A stretch of DNA of 64,000 nucleotides from NCBI RefSeq assembly GCF_037975245.1, contig NC_092582.1:6488001-6552000 (forward strand), given 5' to 3'. The DNA comes from Apostichopus japonicus. Taxonomy: Eukaryota; Echinodermata; Holothuroidea; Aspidochirotida; Stichopodidae. The translations under genes were made by a program, and so were the position numbers. Position 1 is the first letter of the stretch; each line of letters starts with the position of its first letter. The notes beneath the pieces are model-generated. The model ran no database searches, had not been told where the DNA came from, and worked only from the letters and a program-made list of their open reading frames with translations. Positions 11,418-30,203 of this stretch are shown here, in pieces.

Positions 11418-12375
11418 TTGGTGAGTTCTACTTTTCGGTAGCTCTATTTTCAGACAGGGACAACCTTTCTGGATTCATAACACAATCATCTACTATTTTA
11501 AGATGTTCGCAGTGGTCTGACCGAAAACTGTCATTTCTTGCAATTCTTATTTCAACCATTCACTCCTTTTCCTCACAAAAAATAATGGGACTATAGAATG
11601 ATGCAGTTTCCTTTGAACATGGAGTGGGTAATCAACCTCCATATAGAAGTCTTACACGGACAAGGAATATAGATTCAACGGGATCAACACATACACCACT
11701 GATCTGTATATTAATCCCATGCTTTGTGTTTATATGTCTATTTATATTCAGAACATTTCATTCGAGGGTGATTTTCCCTAACTGTCTTACTTGTCTTAAT
11801 AAAATAATTGCGTTTGTCTGCTTTAAACCTACCATTGTATTTTTGGCGGTAACAAATTTAAACGAAATTATTACTCACCAGTTCGTCTAGCACAGCAAAA
11901 ATAACTCCGGTCCACTGGGTCGGTCTGTTGCGAAATAACTTAACAGAAAATACAGGATCCATCCATAATTAAAAGTTATGTTTAGATCCTTCACAAAATA
12001 CGAAAAGTTTGTGTAACGAAATAAAGGAATTCGGTTCTAACAAAATATATCTATAGCTGTCGGATAGGAACGTTTCCCGAGTTGATAAAAATTATCCGAT
12101 CAAAAGTAATAATAAGGCGATTAATGTAGGCGATTAACGTCGTTGGTAGCTCTTCTTGTTGAGCGATCGAAGTAGAAAGTCAAAGTGGTGTAAGTTCGAA
12201 CTAGCGATACCACAAGGGTAATTGGGGGCGCTAACAGTTGACGGAAACAGTAGCGGTGTCAAATTACGCCGCTTCATATTCACCATCCTCATCACCACTG
12301 AAATCGATATCCTCATCAACCGGACGCTCACATTCCTCCTTCCTACCACAAGTACTATCACCTTTCGAATCACTA

Positions 12376-12849
12376 TCAAAATGCACCATCGTCATCACTG
12401 TTACCAATGCTACCATCCCGGTCAATGTCAGCCTCCTCATCTACCATATTCTCATCACTCTCAAGACATTTTTTATTATCAGACCCACCACTGGCATGAG
12501 CGTCATCATCACTAACACGTTCGTCACTATTAGATTCCTCTCCTTCCTCACATACACCACATTCACCACTAGCATCATCATGACCAACACATTCGTCACT
12601 ATTACAATCCTTTATTTCATCACCTATACCACATTCACCACTAACACCACTACCATCATGATCAACACATTCGTCACTATTAGAATCTTCTCTGTCATCA
12701 CCACTACCATCTTCACGTCCACTTTCCAGCTCATCATCATCCACCGATTTCTCATCACGCTGATGACATGTCTTATTATCAGAACCACTAACACTAGTTC
12801 TGATATCACCCCCTCTAAAACTGCCATCATCGCTACTCAGGGACAACAT
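12376..12849 (-). pseudogene. Repetitive acidic region of the KDZ/C48 gene
   Basis: An open frame of about 157 codons very rich in Asp, Glu, Ser and Gly, with three imperfect repeats built around NSDECV/NSDERV…D and GECG. On the plus strand this appears as Thr/Ile-rich shadow frames. Position and strand fit a linker between the finger-like segment (12926–13132) and the cysteine core. It could be a separate small gene, but I see no start context or domain to support that. Confidence 0.4.
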
Positions 12850-12925
12850 GCAATCATACTCGACACTTATTCATGTGGGACTCGAAATATTCTCTTCTTA
12901 TGAAAATCCCATCACACCTGATATA

Positions 12926-13132
12926 TCATCCTCCTTTGGTTCCTTTACTACAATACAATATCTTACATGGCAACGTCAACATTTCCCCTACTTTTATTCC
13001 TTTACTTGTATGAAAATGTCTTAAAAGTCTTTTTAATGACCATGGATGGTCAATATACTTGTCCTGACATCGCCCACACTGATGTCCATTTGGTAGTCTT
13101 GTTGTTCTTGCTTCTTTTATGATGCCATTCAC
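12926..13132 (-). pseudogene. Cys/His finger-like segment
   Basis: A frame of 68 codons with CGRCQDKYIDHPWSLKRLLR followed by HFH. This resembles a C2H2 finger (CxxC, aromatic, Leu, His) but with a longer loop than the usual 12 residues between the second Cys and first His. Upstream of the acidic region and on the same strand, it is the most likely N-terminal part of the broken gene. Confidence 0.45.
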
Positions 13133-15383
13133 TCAGTCCTTCTCATGCCCGGGAAAAAAACAATAGAACCTGGTGTTGAATCAAGGAAAGAATGGTATTT
13201 AAAGGTATGCTGTCATGGTCACAAATATGCTAGATTTTCAAATATGGTCACTTTGGTCAAAAGTTTTAAAACTGTTTTTATTACCACCTTGGTGGAAATT
13301 TACTTCACTGGGATACTGAGTAATCTTCTGTGTTCATTTCTAAGAACAATTAGGAAAGTAAAGTCCTCCGGGAAATCATATTTTGAACATGTGTAATAAT
13401 TGTAGCATACTATAGTAATACTTCAAACACCATAATGTCCCTTCAGTGCTGGTTGACAGTCTTCAGTCACAATTTCAGTTACAATCATTAAACCTGTTTC
13501 CTATATAGTTGAGCTAATTCACACATTACAACGAAATCCCGAATTAATTCTAATCATTCTATACGAACCGTCATTCCTCGTCAGCGGAAGGGCTTCCATG
13601 TTTCATCCCGGCTTTGCTGTGGCGTTCTGATGTCTTCTTTCTACGTCCTTTGTGAGTAATAACAAAATAACAATGTGTTATATACATTTCCAATCAGAAA
13701 TTCCTGTCTTTCTTTGAACATCATAATTTAAGGCATGGGACCTTACCGTTGCATTTTGTCCCCCGCCACCTGTATCTGCTGAGTAGACGTCCAGAAAACA
13801 TTTTCCTCCTCAATGGATTCGAACTCATTCGTCGTCTGAATTTTAAAGAGGACAACCAGAAAAACAAAATCCATATAAATTAGTGAATCTCTGTTAGTAG
13901 TGAGAATGAACAATTACAAAGCTACCATTCACCAGCTGACCGCCGTTAACACCTTTTGTTCGCAGGCGTTCTAGACTTTTACGTCGTTTCACCTTGAAAA
14001 ACTCATTTCATCTATTATAACTATGTGAGGAAGACCCAGTAAATTTGGAAAATTTTCAGGAAATTGTGATTCAATAGTCTAATATCATTATACCTTTGCA
14101 CTGGAATAAATCATTCCTAAGTTGACATTCTGGGCAAAATTGATGTAGTCAAAGGAAAACTCGAATACAACAACAGTTTAAACGGGCCAACACGCTTTGT
14201 AATTTTTAATTATGAAACACTTACCTTGGGTTGTTCTCTCTTTTGTAATTTCCGTGTACTTTTCGGCATGGGAGATGCTACCCTCTTACTGGAAGTGTTG
14301 GCGCGATAAACCAAATGCCGCGCTTCAATTGCAACCCGAACTCCACAACCCACGTCGATTACCACCGAGGCACTGAAAAACAAAACGCTTTGATCATTAC
14401 AAAGACACACAAAACAGACATTATTGAAACACAATGCGACGACGCCGGAACGAAGAAGATGAAAAAACCGTAAACAAATAAACAGGTATTACACATCAAG
14501 CTTACACTTTCATTCATTACGTTATCACAGTGTATATTCTATACAACGTTATTTATTGATGGTTCACTTAAAATCGGACCGGACTGTACGTTAAAAAGCT
14601 ACCAGTTATAACATATCATGATGAGAGACTACCGTTTTAGGGACACAACCACCTCCGTACTTCTTGTCGCGTCTTTGCCGTCCGTCACTTCGTACCTTTG
14701 TGGCATATCTCGCACTCCGTTCAGGTTTTCCTTTGAAAAAAAAACATAAATTAACATTTTGGTCTCGGATGTAACGGACGTATCCTGTTTGACACAGTTA
14801 TAAGTATTAGTTAACATCTTCGCCATTCATAACACAGCAAATAAAGCATATGTAGAATCACTACGAGTAATAAAAGAACGTCACATACGAAGACTTACGT
14901 GTGATTAGCCTAATTGATCAGGCAGTCAAGTTTTATAGTGTGATTGGTATTATCCTACTGCCTATACAATCCATATCAGCATTCACTGTATGTATGTATT
15001 TAATTATGAAGTCAGATTTTAATCATACCTCGTGGACCTTTCGTCGGACATCTCGGAATGGCGTTACCGATGGTCCTTGCCAGCACCCTAGCCCCATCTA
15101 TACTCAAATGCAGTCCGCCTGGGGCAAACATTTCCCGGTGCACTGTACCATGATCCACGCTGAAAATGCACCCGGTTAAACCACTTTACAAACGTGACCT
15201 CGTGCTGCTTGCAGACCCTTTGAATCATATTGTTCGCAGCCGGTATTCTGCTGTTGTACGCATCAAGGCGTGGGGCAATTTCCATCACAGGCTAATGAAA
15301 AGAACAGAAAATACATAAATATAGATATATATAGATAATTAATATAGAGAAAATCCACGTTTACTCCAAAAGAAAATATAACT

Positions 15384-15510
15384 AGAGAAAACCAGAGAAA
15401 TAAGAAATGACTCATAATTGACAAATAAGGAGTAATGTTTTAGAAAATAGTATTTTCAAAAACATTACTCCTTATCATTATGAGTCATATCGTAGCTCTC
15501 TTGTTTTCTC
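15384..15510. repeat. Imperfect inverted repeat (MITE-like)
   Basis: Two arms of about 60 bp meet almost without a loop. The left arm contains ATGACTCATAAT and AAGGAGTAATGTTTT; the right arm has their reverse complements. AT-rich flanks with ATATAT runs follow. It sits in an intron of the SGNH relic. Confidence 0.75.
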
Positions 15511-15618
15511 TAATAATAATATTATATATAATCTATATATATATATATCTACATATTTATATATATGTATGTGTGTTATTTTCTTAAAAACATGTAAACA
15601 AGAAGACGATGAGCAAAC

Positions 15619-15668
15619 CTACACACATACACGCACACACACACAGACACGCATACATACACACATAC
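15619..15668. repeat. CA-rich microsatellite
   Basis: An interrupted CA/CACATA run of about 50 bp on the plus strand, in an intron of the SGNH relic. Confidence 0.8.
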
Positions 15669-16655
15669 AAGTTTATATATAAACTAAGCATTTACTGTCA
15701 CTCCTGGAAACTTTTCCTGGGCCACGTTTACAATTAAGTTTTGAAATCCTGCCATGTCTTCCTCGACCCTTGGTACAGCTATCTACCCTACAAGTTGTTC
15801 GTCCCGACTGTCACACAGACCATTGCAGGCTTATTTCTTTGGTAAAGTCGAATCTCCTGGAAAGGACAGATGAATCAAAATCAAATTTTAATTGAAGTTA
15901 ATCTTCCTGATCTTTTATTTCTTGTGTAGTTTATTATTGGTAAATCTGCAAAGATAAGTTTTTAAATGTAACTGAGAATGGGATAAACCCAATGTTTTAC
16001 TAGTTTGATGGTTACCACTAAATAAATGCTTTCTATATATCTATAAATGCATAACCAGAAATCAATGATGCTTAATAATTACATGTCTATGTAAAAGTAT
16101 TTGAAGTGGAATGCAGTATTGACAAACTCACGTTCGAAAGGTTTTAATATTTTGAAATATCTGAAGGCATCACATGCTAACCAAAAACTTACCCAAGTTA
16201 TCCTTCTTATTGTGGACCCTTACTTAATGAATTATAAACTAATTTTCAAGACATCTGCGTGCCAATTATGATGATAAAATTTGTTGCAATTAGGTTTCCA
16301 GAAATGTGTCAATAATGGAAGTCATTCACCCAAAAGCTAGGGTCACAAATGATATTTGACCACCCCAAATAAAGTTATACCAGGCAAATATGAACCAAAT
16401 GGTATGTAATTGTCAATTAAAAATTCATACACGCTAACAAATGCTGATAAACTAGCAACGCTCCACGAGGAATCTGATTCAAACAATATGTTTTTATATC
16501 CATTAAAAAAGTCACACTAAGTCCACTTACCTTCGAAATATCAGCGAATTGCGGTGTACAGTTCAGCTCTACAGAAGAACCGGAAAAAGTCGCCCGAACC
16601 ATAACCTCGCATTCCACAATGGCCGCAGTTGTGAATCACCGAAGATGACAACATG

Positions 16656-18194
16656 CTAAAATAAAAATAAAAATCAGTGAGACTTTAGACAAAACATAGT
16701 GACAAAGGTGGAATATATGACAGTTTTGGAACGTTTGGAGTAAAGTCTAGGAAAGAACTAATTGTTCACGTGACAGAAGAGTCGAATATACAACGGGACG
16801 GATCTTAGGTTATTGTTCGGGTTGTAGGGATACCCATCAGGTTGACTTTTTTTGACCATGCACAATGGTGGTACTCTGAAGTTTGCAACATATTTAGTAA
16901 TACATTACAAGATTAGAATTTATGCAAATAATTAAGCGGACTAAAATGAACTTTATGCGCTTTAAAATGTTGGACATGTTATACATATTTGCTGTTGTTT
17001 GGGTAGCAATTAGCAGTTGCATACATGCTAAAGTATATTAAGGTCAACCTTAAAATTGTACATGGAACGAGTATGCATGGCGGCAACTCCCGTGAACCTT
17101 TTTTTTTAGACTTTCAGATAATCATGTTTCCTGTTAGCCTGTGTGTCAAGGAAATGCACCTTTCTTACCCCTGCAAAAACTATTGCTTAAAGGGAAGCGG
17201 ACATGTTACAGCTGATCTCAAACTTTATAAAAATGATTCATTGAGAATAAAAAGCAGAATCCTGCATTATCACATGGAAAAACCTTGTAATTCAGCTCTA
17301 CATTTGTTAAATGTATTGCAATAACAAGATATGAAACGGACAGTTAACAGAAATACATAGGCAGATATGTGATGCGGAAAACATGTAAGGAAACTTAAGC
17401 TACCAGGGTTTAAGACGAAGCTGCAAATAAACCAAGCTCTTTGAGGTTGAGTTCTAGCCAACACTAACCCAGTCTTTCACTAGGAACTAAGTTTTCAATG
17501 TAATATAATCCGATTTACAGTAATTAGCATATTTAAACACAACTTCGCAGACCGCTACAAGTTTGACTACTTGATGCAATTGTCCAAGGAACTCTAGAAT
17601 GGACTATGGCACTTCAGATTACACTTGATCGATAAAGAGTGATAGTTGCAGGTCCTTGCTAATACCAACACATTGCAGTTGCTATAGTTTGTAGCACTTT
17701 ATGATGATTTTCCCAATTCAAGACTGATAATGTTATTGAACTGGATGTGGAAGAGCAATAGCAAAACTTACTTTTACATATTGTATTACATATTTAGTGG
17801 ACAAGCAGTTTGTTTATTAGTTATCATTAATAAACCGATATCTGCATTAACAGTATTAAGTAAAATACAATGTAAAAACATAAAAATAATGAAACATTTA
17901 GTTAACTAAAAATATGGTCAAACTGGAATCACACAAACTTACACCTACCGACAATTCTTTTAAGAGTATTGAACATATTGTAAACAAACCGTCTTCTCCG
18001 GCTACAGTTTTTTTTATAAAATACTTTCAACCACAGAAGTATAACCAAAACAAATCGGCAAGCTTTGAAGTTTTACAATTGATGTTGCAATAAACAAGCA
18101 ATAATAGAGTCCAGAAATAGACAATGTAAATCTTTAGGAACAATTAAAGGTAGATCTGCAATTCAAATGCAGCATGGTATGAGAATCGTTTAAC
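16656..18194. other. Intergenic, no gene recognised
   Basis: AT-rich sequence between the SGNH relic (transcribed leftward) and PHYHD1 (transcribed rightward). Frames up to about 99 codons exist (17025–17324) but show no motif, no splice pattern and no codon regularity. Confidence 0.4.
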
Positions 18195-18410
18195 CGTCTA
18201 AGGGGGGGGGGCGGGAACTTTGTCAACCTCTCAGGGCAACGTCAATGGGGGATAAAATTGGCAAAGTTGACTCACTTGACGACCCCATTGCCCCTATAAA
18301 ACGAAGGAATTAGCCCGGTGGAGAGAGTTGTGATAAATTTCGTGTACACCCTCTAAAATTTGTACGAATTTGTGAGCGACTGGATGTCGCGTTTTCCTCT
18401 CAGTGATATA
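18195..18410 (-). repeat. Inverted copy of the 4199–4650 repeat family
   Basis: Reverse complement of the TCCGTGATCAC family: ACTTTGTCAACCTCTCAG, a G-run, CCCATTGCCCCTATAAAACG and GAATTAGCCC appear in mirrored order. This shows the family is dispersed, not a local duplication. Confidence 0.7.
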
Positions 18411-19247
18411 CGTTTACAGAACTGTCATTTTTACGGCTGCACTGGGGCTCTGACGTACCTCGATGAAGGCTTTAAGTTGAACATTCCGATCCTTCAATTC
18501 TTGATTCGTATAAACATGAATGTTTATTGAGTTATCTGTATATGTTGAACTTTTCCGTTTGTGTTAAATCATTTTTTACGACTGATTTCTTGCTGAGCTG
18601 ACATTATCGCTGTGGTCCTGACAAGATAAATACCAGCTTATCGGCCCACTGCAAACGATTGTATCAAGAAACAACACTGTGGCAGCTCCGATCCCTGGAT
18701 TTGATAAATTCCGGTATATCGATAAGCGTAGGCCTACACAGGCTACCCCTTTACACTACAGTATCTGTCTAGGCCTATCCTACTGTAGGCTCGTTGTGGT
18801 GTGAGCATAGGCTAGTTCGCCTTTAGCCCCAAATAGCCTTTGTTCGGGAAAGGCAATTGCAGCCTTAGCCTATACATGTTTATCACATTTTTTTAGGAAA
18901 TAGATATAAAAAACTAAAAGGTTAATTGACTCAGAAGTACTGTGAACCTTAGAAATACTTTTGTCACATCAAAGCTTGCTTCATCTACTATAGGACTAGG
19001 CCTAGCTTAAAACTGAAGTTTGGCCTACTGTATATGCAAACTAACTCTTCTTGGTGGAACCATGATCCACCTGACCACCTCACTGTAACATTGCAACTGT
19101 GCAAAGACAAATGGTACCTTTTTGTGTTATTTGCAGAATAATCATACATCCAGAAACCCTGAATATTATTGGCTAGCTTGTTGCTCTTTGAAATGATACA
19201 TACTGCATATGTAACAATTTACATAACCACACTTATGTTTATTTCAG
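18411..19247 (+). promoter_or_regulatory. Upstream region of PHYHD1, 5' exon(s) not located
   Basis: The first coding exon is preceded by a splice acceptor (TTTATTTCAG, ending 19247), so a non-coding 5' exon and the promoter should lie upstream, probably here. AGGCCTA-type palindromes recur (18726–19005). I cannot place a TSS or TATA box with confidence. Confidence 0.3.
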
Positions 19248-19299
19248 CACGAACATAAAGGCAACTTTTCACTGTGTTTGAAGAATTCAAGCAACCACC

Positions 19300-26154
<6,855 letters not shown>

Positions 26155-27471
26155 CATGCAGAATAACAAAGAAATGTCAAGTATTATGATAGACAGCTGC
26201 ATATGTAATCGTTTCTGAATGTTTGAAAGAAAATATATATATTCATATAGTCATATACACAGCATTGATCTTCCAGGATGCTAGCCCAAGAGATCAGGAT
26301 AAAAATTTGCATAATTAATATTAATTGAGTCATTAATTAACTACAATTTTAAATTATGTAACGTCTATCTTTTTAGCGAGCAGCAGGTTGTTTTGTAATT
26401 TCTCAAATTTGTAAGGTTGATTTTTATATAGAAACTCACATAAAAATCTTATAAAGCAAACTGTATTAAAGGCATGACCAGGCCCACATTAGCCTTCGGA
26501 TCGGCCAGTTATCTATTCATTAGTGAATAGAATTCCTCTTATCCTTTGTTGAACCTGAAGTTTGTAAAATATTATATAAACTTAATATAACTTACAAGGG
26601 TGGGTGTGGAGTAGGGGAGATGTGGGGTAGAGAGTAGGGGGATATGTGGGGTAGGGAAGCGGACGGTTTCTAATATTTTTGGCAGCATTAAGCATAATCT
26701 AATGTGGTATAAAAGAATTTGAGTTTGAAAAAATATATATTTGCTCCTCTTACCAGCGATCGACAAATACTAATGAGCTCATTAAATTGGCTCCTTTTCC
26801 CTATAGTTTAGCACTCCTGCAATGCTGGCCTAATGGTAATCAACTTGAAGTTACTGGAACCTTCAAGGTGTAAATGAATGAGCATTCTAGCAGTCGAAAG
26901 CAAATAATTTCTTCTGACTAAAATCATGCTTTCAATTTTGATAAGAAACTACCACTTGTTAAGTGTGTAACATTTCATTTTACTTTTCTTTCTGAATGAT
27001 TCATTTGACCATTCATCTGAAGTAAAAACTATATAATATGCAAATTGTCATCAATGACTGCATTTGCTACCAGAATGATTTTTTTTTCTTCATATAGTTG
27101 AAAGTTTGGTTGGCAGCAAAACTGTATGCAAAAATGCAGTACCAAGGTTAATAAAAGAAAGAGAGTGTACTAATGATAATATTACAACAATTTACAATAA
27201 AATTAACAATTTGTATTAAAATCGAAATATCTTTGTTCTACTGATTCAGTTTGGTAGTTTTGAAAGAAGTTTGATAGCGCCCATTTTCCACCACCCCAGC
27301 GCACCCCACCCTTTCCCTTCGCCATTACAACAATACATGTGAAAGCAATCCTGTATTTCCGCTAAGCCCGTATGACACGATTTTGATTCAATGGCTTGCG
27401 GAATTGACACACTGATGTTCCAAGGAAAATTTTTAAAGAGGAATGTTTCATTTGCTCTTGGAATTGATACA
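26155..27471. other. PHYHD1 3' flank and intergenic DNA
   Basis: AT-rich; presumably includes the PHYHD1 3' UTR. No clear poly(A) signal can be singled out, and no other gene is seen. Confidence 0.4.
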
Positions 27472-27885
27472 ATGTAAACCAGGGGGTAGGAAGCTTCCAA
27501 AAAGTGGGGGGGGGGCACAACATCAGAGGGGCACTATCTCATTCCACAACCACCACACGTTATGATATAAACCGATACACACCGGCCATATCACTTAAAT
27601 ATATATGATGTGTTAGTATGCCTATCAATAATATTTATTGAGATTGTTTATTGTTAACCGTGCTACAAAAAGATATGGGATGCCATTTTAGAAATAGCAT
27701 GTACAGACTAAAAATAAATTATTAAAATAATATATTAAAATTAACAAAGGCTTAAGATATCCAAAAGACAGTTCTTCATCAAAGGGGCACATTTTATTTG
27801 CCAGTAGGGCACGTTTGCTATTTTGGAAAAAATTGGGGGGGGACGTACCCCCAGTGCCCCCCGGCTCCTACCCCCTGATGTAAAC
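27472..27885. mobile_element. hAT-type MITE with 8-bp target duplication
   Basis: The element spans 27480–27877 (398 bp), with inverted ends CAGGGGGTAGGAAGC and, at the right, reverse complement CAGGGGGTAGGAGCC. The 8-bp direct repeat ATGTAAAC flanks it (27472–27479, 27878–27885). G/C runs just inside both ends. No coding capacity. Confidence 0.9.
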
Positions 27886-28261
27886 GATCTATTACCAGAT
27901 ATCCACCAAAATATAAAGCCAGATGCATTTCAAAGGCATGGGCATATGGCACCAGAAAGCACCTAAAATCTCAGAGCTTCCAGGGCCCTGGACCTTGGCT
28001 ATAAGGGCAACATGGCGCTCGCATATGTGCCGTTCGCACGCATGCTCCACATTGGTAATGAGTCAAATGTTCAGATATTGGGTATTTTGACTCAATGGAA
28101 AATTTCTTAGAGGAAACACTGATATACTATATATATATATGTCCTACATGTAAGAGAAATGCTAAAGAGTATATGAGTAATCCATAAATGGACGCTCGTG
28201 GCACTTGAGTAACTCATTGGTGCAAAACTATACCACTATACTGTATTTCAGGTTCCTTCTC

Positions 28262-28375
28262 CTAGGAAGCATCATAAATATAATAATAATAATAATAAAA
28301 AAATAGTACTTATACAGCGCGTTCATCAGCAACGTTGCTCGAAGCGTGTTACATGAAACCTAAGCATTCTCATTA
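28262..28375 (+). repeat. SINE/LINE-tail-like fragment with (AAT)n
   Basis: An (ATA)n run (28274–28297) is followed by GTACTTATACAGCGCGTTC, a phrase typical of interspersed short repeats in marine invertebrates. No A/B box could be defined here. The family name is not known to me. Confidence 0.35.
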
Positions 28376-28783
28376 AAGACATAATTTAAGGTTTCATTTG
28401 AACAAAAATTATTTTTCCAGTCTAGTCGAATATTCGTATCAAATTAAAAAAAAATCGTAGCCTGCTGAATCGCAAGATCGAAGTGTTATTTCAATTTTAC
28501 AACATCAAATGATTTTGATTTGTTAGTAACACAAGCTTAAAATTTCTCACTCTTTAATTTGTCAGTCTTTCTTTGCTGCCGGAATCTTTGAAAAAATCTT
28601 GAAGCATTCGACTCCCACCACCAACTAAAATATCAACCACATTTACATTTTATTGGGAGGTACGGAATTGTTGACTGCCCAGTCAATCCCCAGTTACAGT
28701 GTATAGTGGGAGCATAGCTATCTGTACAGGAGGGGTTACAATGACGTAACATACTATCTAAAGGTATGACGTAATTAATAAAG

Positions 28784-30155
28784 TCACTTCCTCCTGAGAA
28801 TATATCGACGTAGAAAGTCTCGATAAGCTTGGCTCATAGCGGCATAGAGGAACGGGTTTATCAATGAGTTACACCACAGGATAACAGACGATATTGTTTT
28901 AGCGGTTGTCAACGAGGCTGATGGTGGGGTGAAACAAGAAACCGTATAAACGATATAAAATGGCGTCCAACAGACAAAAAAGACCATAACAAAAGTTAAA
29001 AGGCATCGAGCGGTTTTACGGAGTCTTTTATGTTCTTGAGTCATGCGTTTGTTTAGTAAAGTCATAGCTTGTTTTCGCGAAACCGGTAAACTGTCCTTTT
29101 TAAGGAATCGATGTTGACTAGGTACGTTCAAGTTTTCAACGGATACTAAAGAGATCGATTTATCCACCGAGTTTTCGGTTCCAGTTTTCAATGTTTCGTC
29201 TGATAAATTTGACTCTAAGTCTCCATTTTTATTGTCGCCGTCTTGTTCAGTTGTCTCATAATTTGTAGTAGGGCCACGAACGATAGTTGACGAAGTTGCC
29301 GTTGACTCAGACTGCTCATCGGGGTGTTCCGATTGGTACACATCTTTGGACCCTTTTCCAATTAATCCCCAGGTCCGTGAACATTTTGAAATACACATTC
29401 TTTTCCATTGAAACCAAAGCTCCTTATTCAGACTTTTCCTCGAAAATCCTAAATTATTCATATTTTTTTTCAAGGTGATCATGTGATCTTTTCCAGATTT
29501 TATAAAACACCATCAAATTTAATATGATTAACACTAGAAACGGAAGAGCAAAGTCTATAGTCAACATAAGAGCCGTGCTTAGATTCGTGTAGTCATCGAT
29601 CTGGGTCCAATATTGCCTACATCGGTAAGGTGACTTTTCGACGATTTTCAAAGCGTACGTTTCGAAGATGAATGACAAAGCTAAGCCGATTACCCAGACG
29701 ATAATGATTTTGATCCAGGCGGTTTTCTTTCTGCTCTTTAATCGATAACTGATAGGATTCGATACCATCACGTATCGATCATAAGACATCAATATCACCG
29801 ATAATACAGATAAATACAAACAGAGACGAAATATCGAATTCCACAGATAAGTCTCCACTACAGTCAGAACTGGTTTACCTTGAATTTCCCAAACAAAGTA
29901 TAAAATGAAAACGAATATGCCCATCCCTAGATCAGCTATTGCGAGATTAAATATGTAAATATTGAGCGTCAACTGTCTAATAGTCTTACATATGACGTAT
30001 GATAATACAGTAAATGTGTTGCCTATCACGGTAATGATACCTAACACTAAAAGTAAACACGCAAACGGAATGTTGATTTTTTCTTCAAGTTCTCCTTTGC
30101 AAGATTCAAAATTATTTTCAAAGATTGGTTCTGTTTTATTCGCGCTCACTTCCAT
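28784..30155 (-). pseudogene. Orphan class A GPCR, copy 1, with one frameshift
   Basis: An intronless seven-transmembrane receptor in the muscarinic/histamine-H3-like style: GNTFTVLSY (TM1), LNIYIFNLAIADLGMG (TM2), SYDRYVMVSNP (end of TM3), VFFVCWTPFYI (TM6), NSLINPFLYAAMS (TM7) and the end YILRRK shared with its two neighbours. The frame breaks in intracellular loop 3 at an A8 run (minus strand; plus 29463–29470). With seven A the frame would continue into the second half, which aligns with both paralogues, for about 456 aa. Everything else is intact, so either a homopolymer error or a very young null allele. I chose the MEVSANKTE start (30155) with an N-glycosylation site over an upstream ATG at 30203. 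TM3 has Phe at 3.32 and no Cys at 3.25. Confidence 0.85.
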
Positions 30156-30203
30156 GTTGTTATATATGTTTAAAAGAGACAACTTAGCCAGGAAAGTGGT
30201 CAT

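Larger units (their letters stand above)
6536..13132 (-). pseudogene. Broken HMGXB3/KDZ-transposon-like gene with Ulp1-like peptidase
   Basis: Read on the minus strand from 13132 to 6536, the pieces give a recognisable domain order: a cysteine/histidine finger-like segment, a repetitive acidic region, a cysteine-rich core, and a C48-type peptidase. The cysteine-rich core resembles the animal HMGXB3-like proteins related to KDZ transposases (HCSQCG, then YCKICTEC, RYQVYDEGVHNYND, LLRAESPRDVV, HPVTGSNEHYCLFDRLHERN). At least six frame changes and an in-frame TGA (after ERKW, near 7045) break it, and a 2.2 kb element is inserted at 8757–10958. Some gaps may be true introns (for example an acceptor TTTTCCAG before 7406), but the frameshifts within conserved blocks make a working protein unlikely. 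The family name comes from recalled motifs. Confidence 0.75.
13571..16655 (-). pseudogene. Degenerate SGNH-hydrolase-domain gene
   Basis: Minus-strand exons with good splice sites carry SGNH blocks in order: 16655–16531 (block I, VVIFGDSQLRP), 15856–15696 (block III, VCVTVGTNN), 15291–15029 (VMEIAPRLDAYNSR…, ending GLHLSIDGARVLART, block V). The last four exons (14730–14633, 14372–14225, 13835–13747, 13640–13571) chain in one frame with matching phases to a stop at 13571–13573 and encode a basic tail. Against function: frameshifts in the first and third exons, a TAG directly after GTNNL, and block V reading GGLH where the catalytic DxxH Asp is expected. Such SGNH domains are common in transposon-linked proteins of marine animals. 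Confidence 0.6.

Noticed and set aside
12238-12903. 221-codon Thr/Ile-rich plus-strand frame
   Set aside because: Antisense shadow of the Asp/Glu/Ser-rich minus-strand frame of the broken gene.
17025-17324. 99-codon plus-strand frame upstream of PHYHD1
   Set aside because: No motif, no splice context and composition like the surrounding AT-rich DNA.
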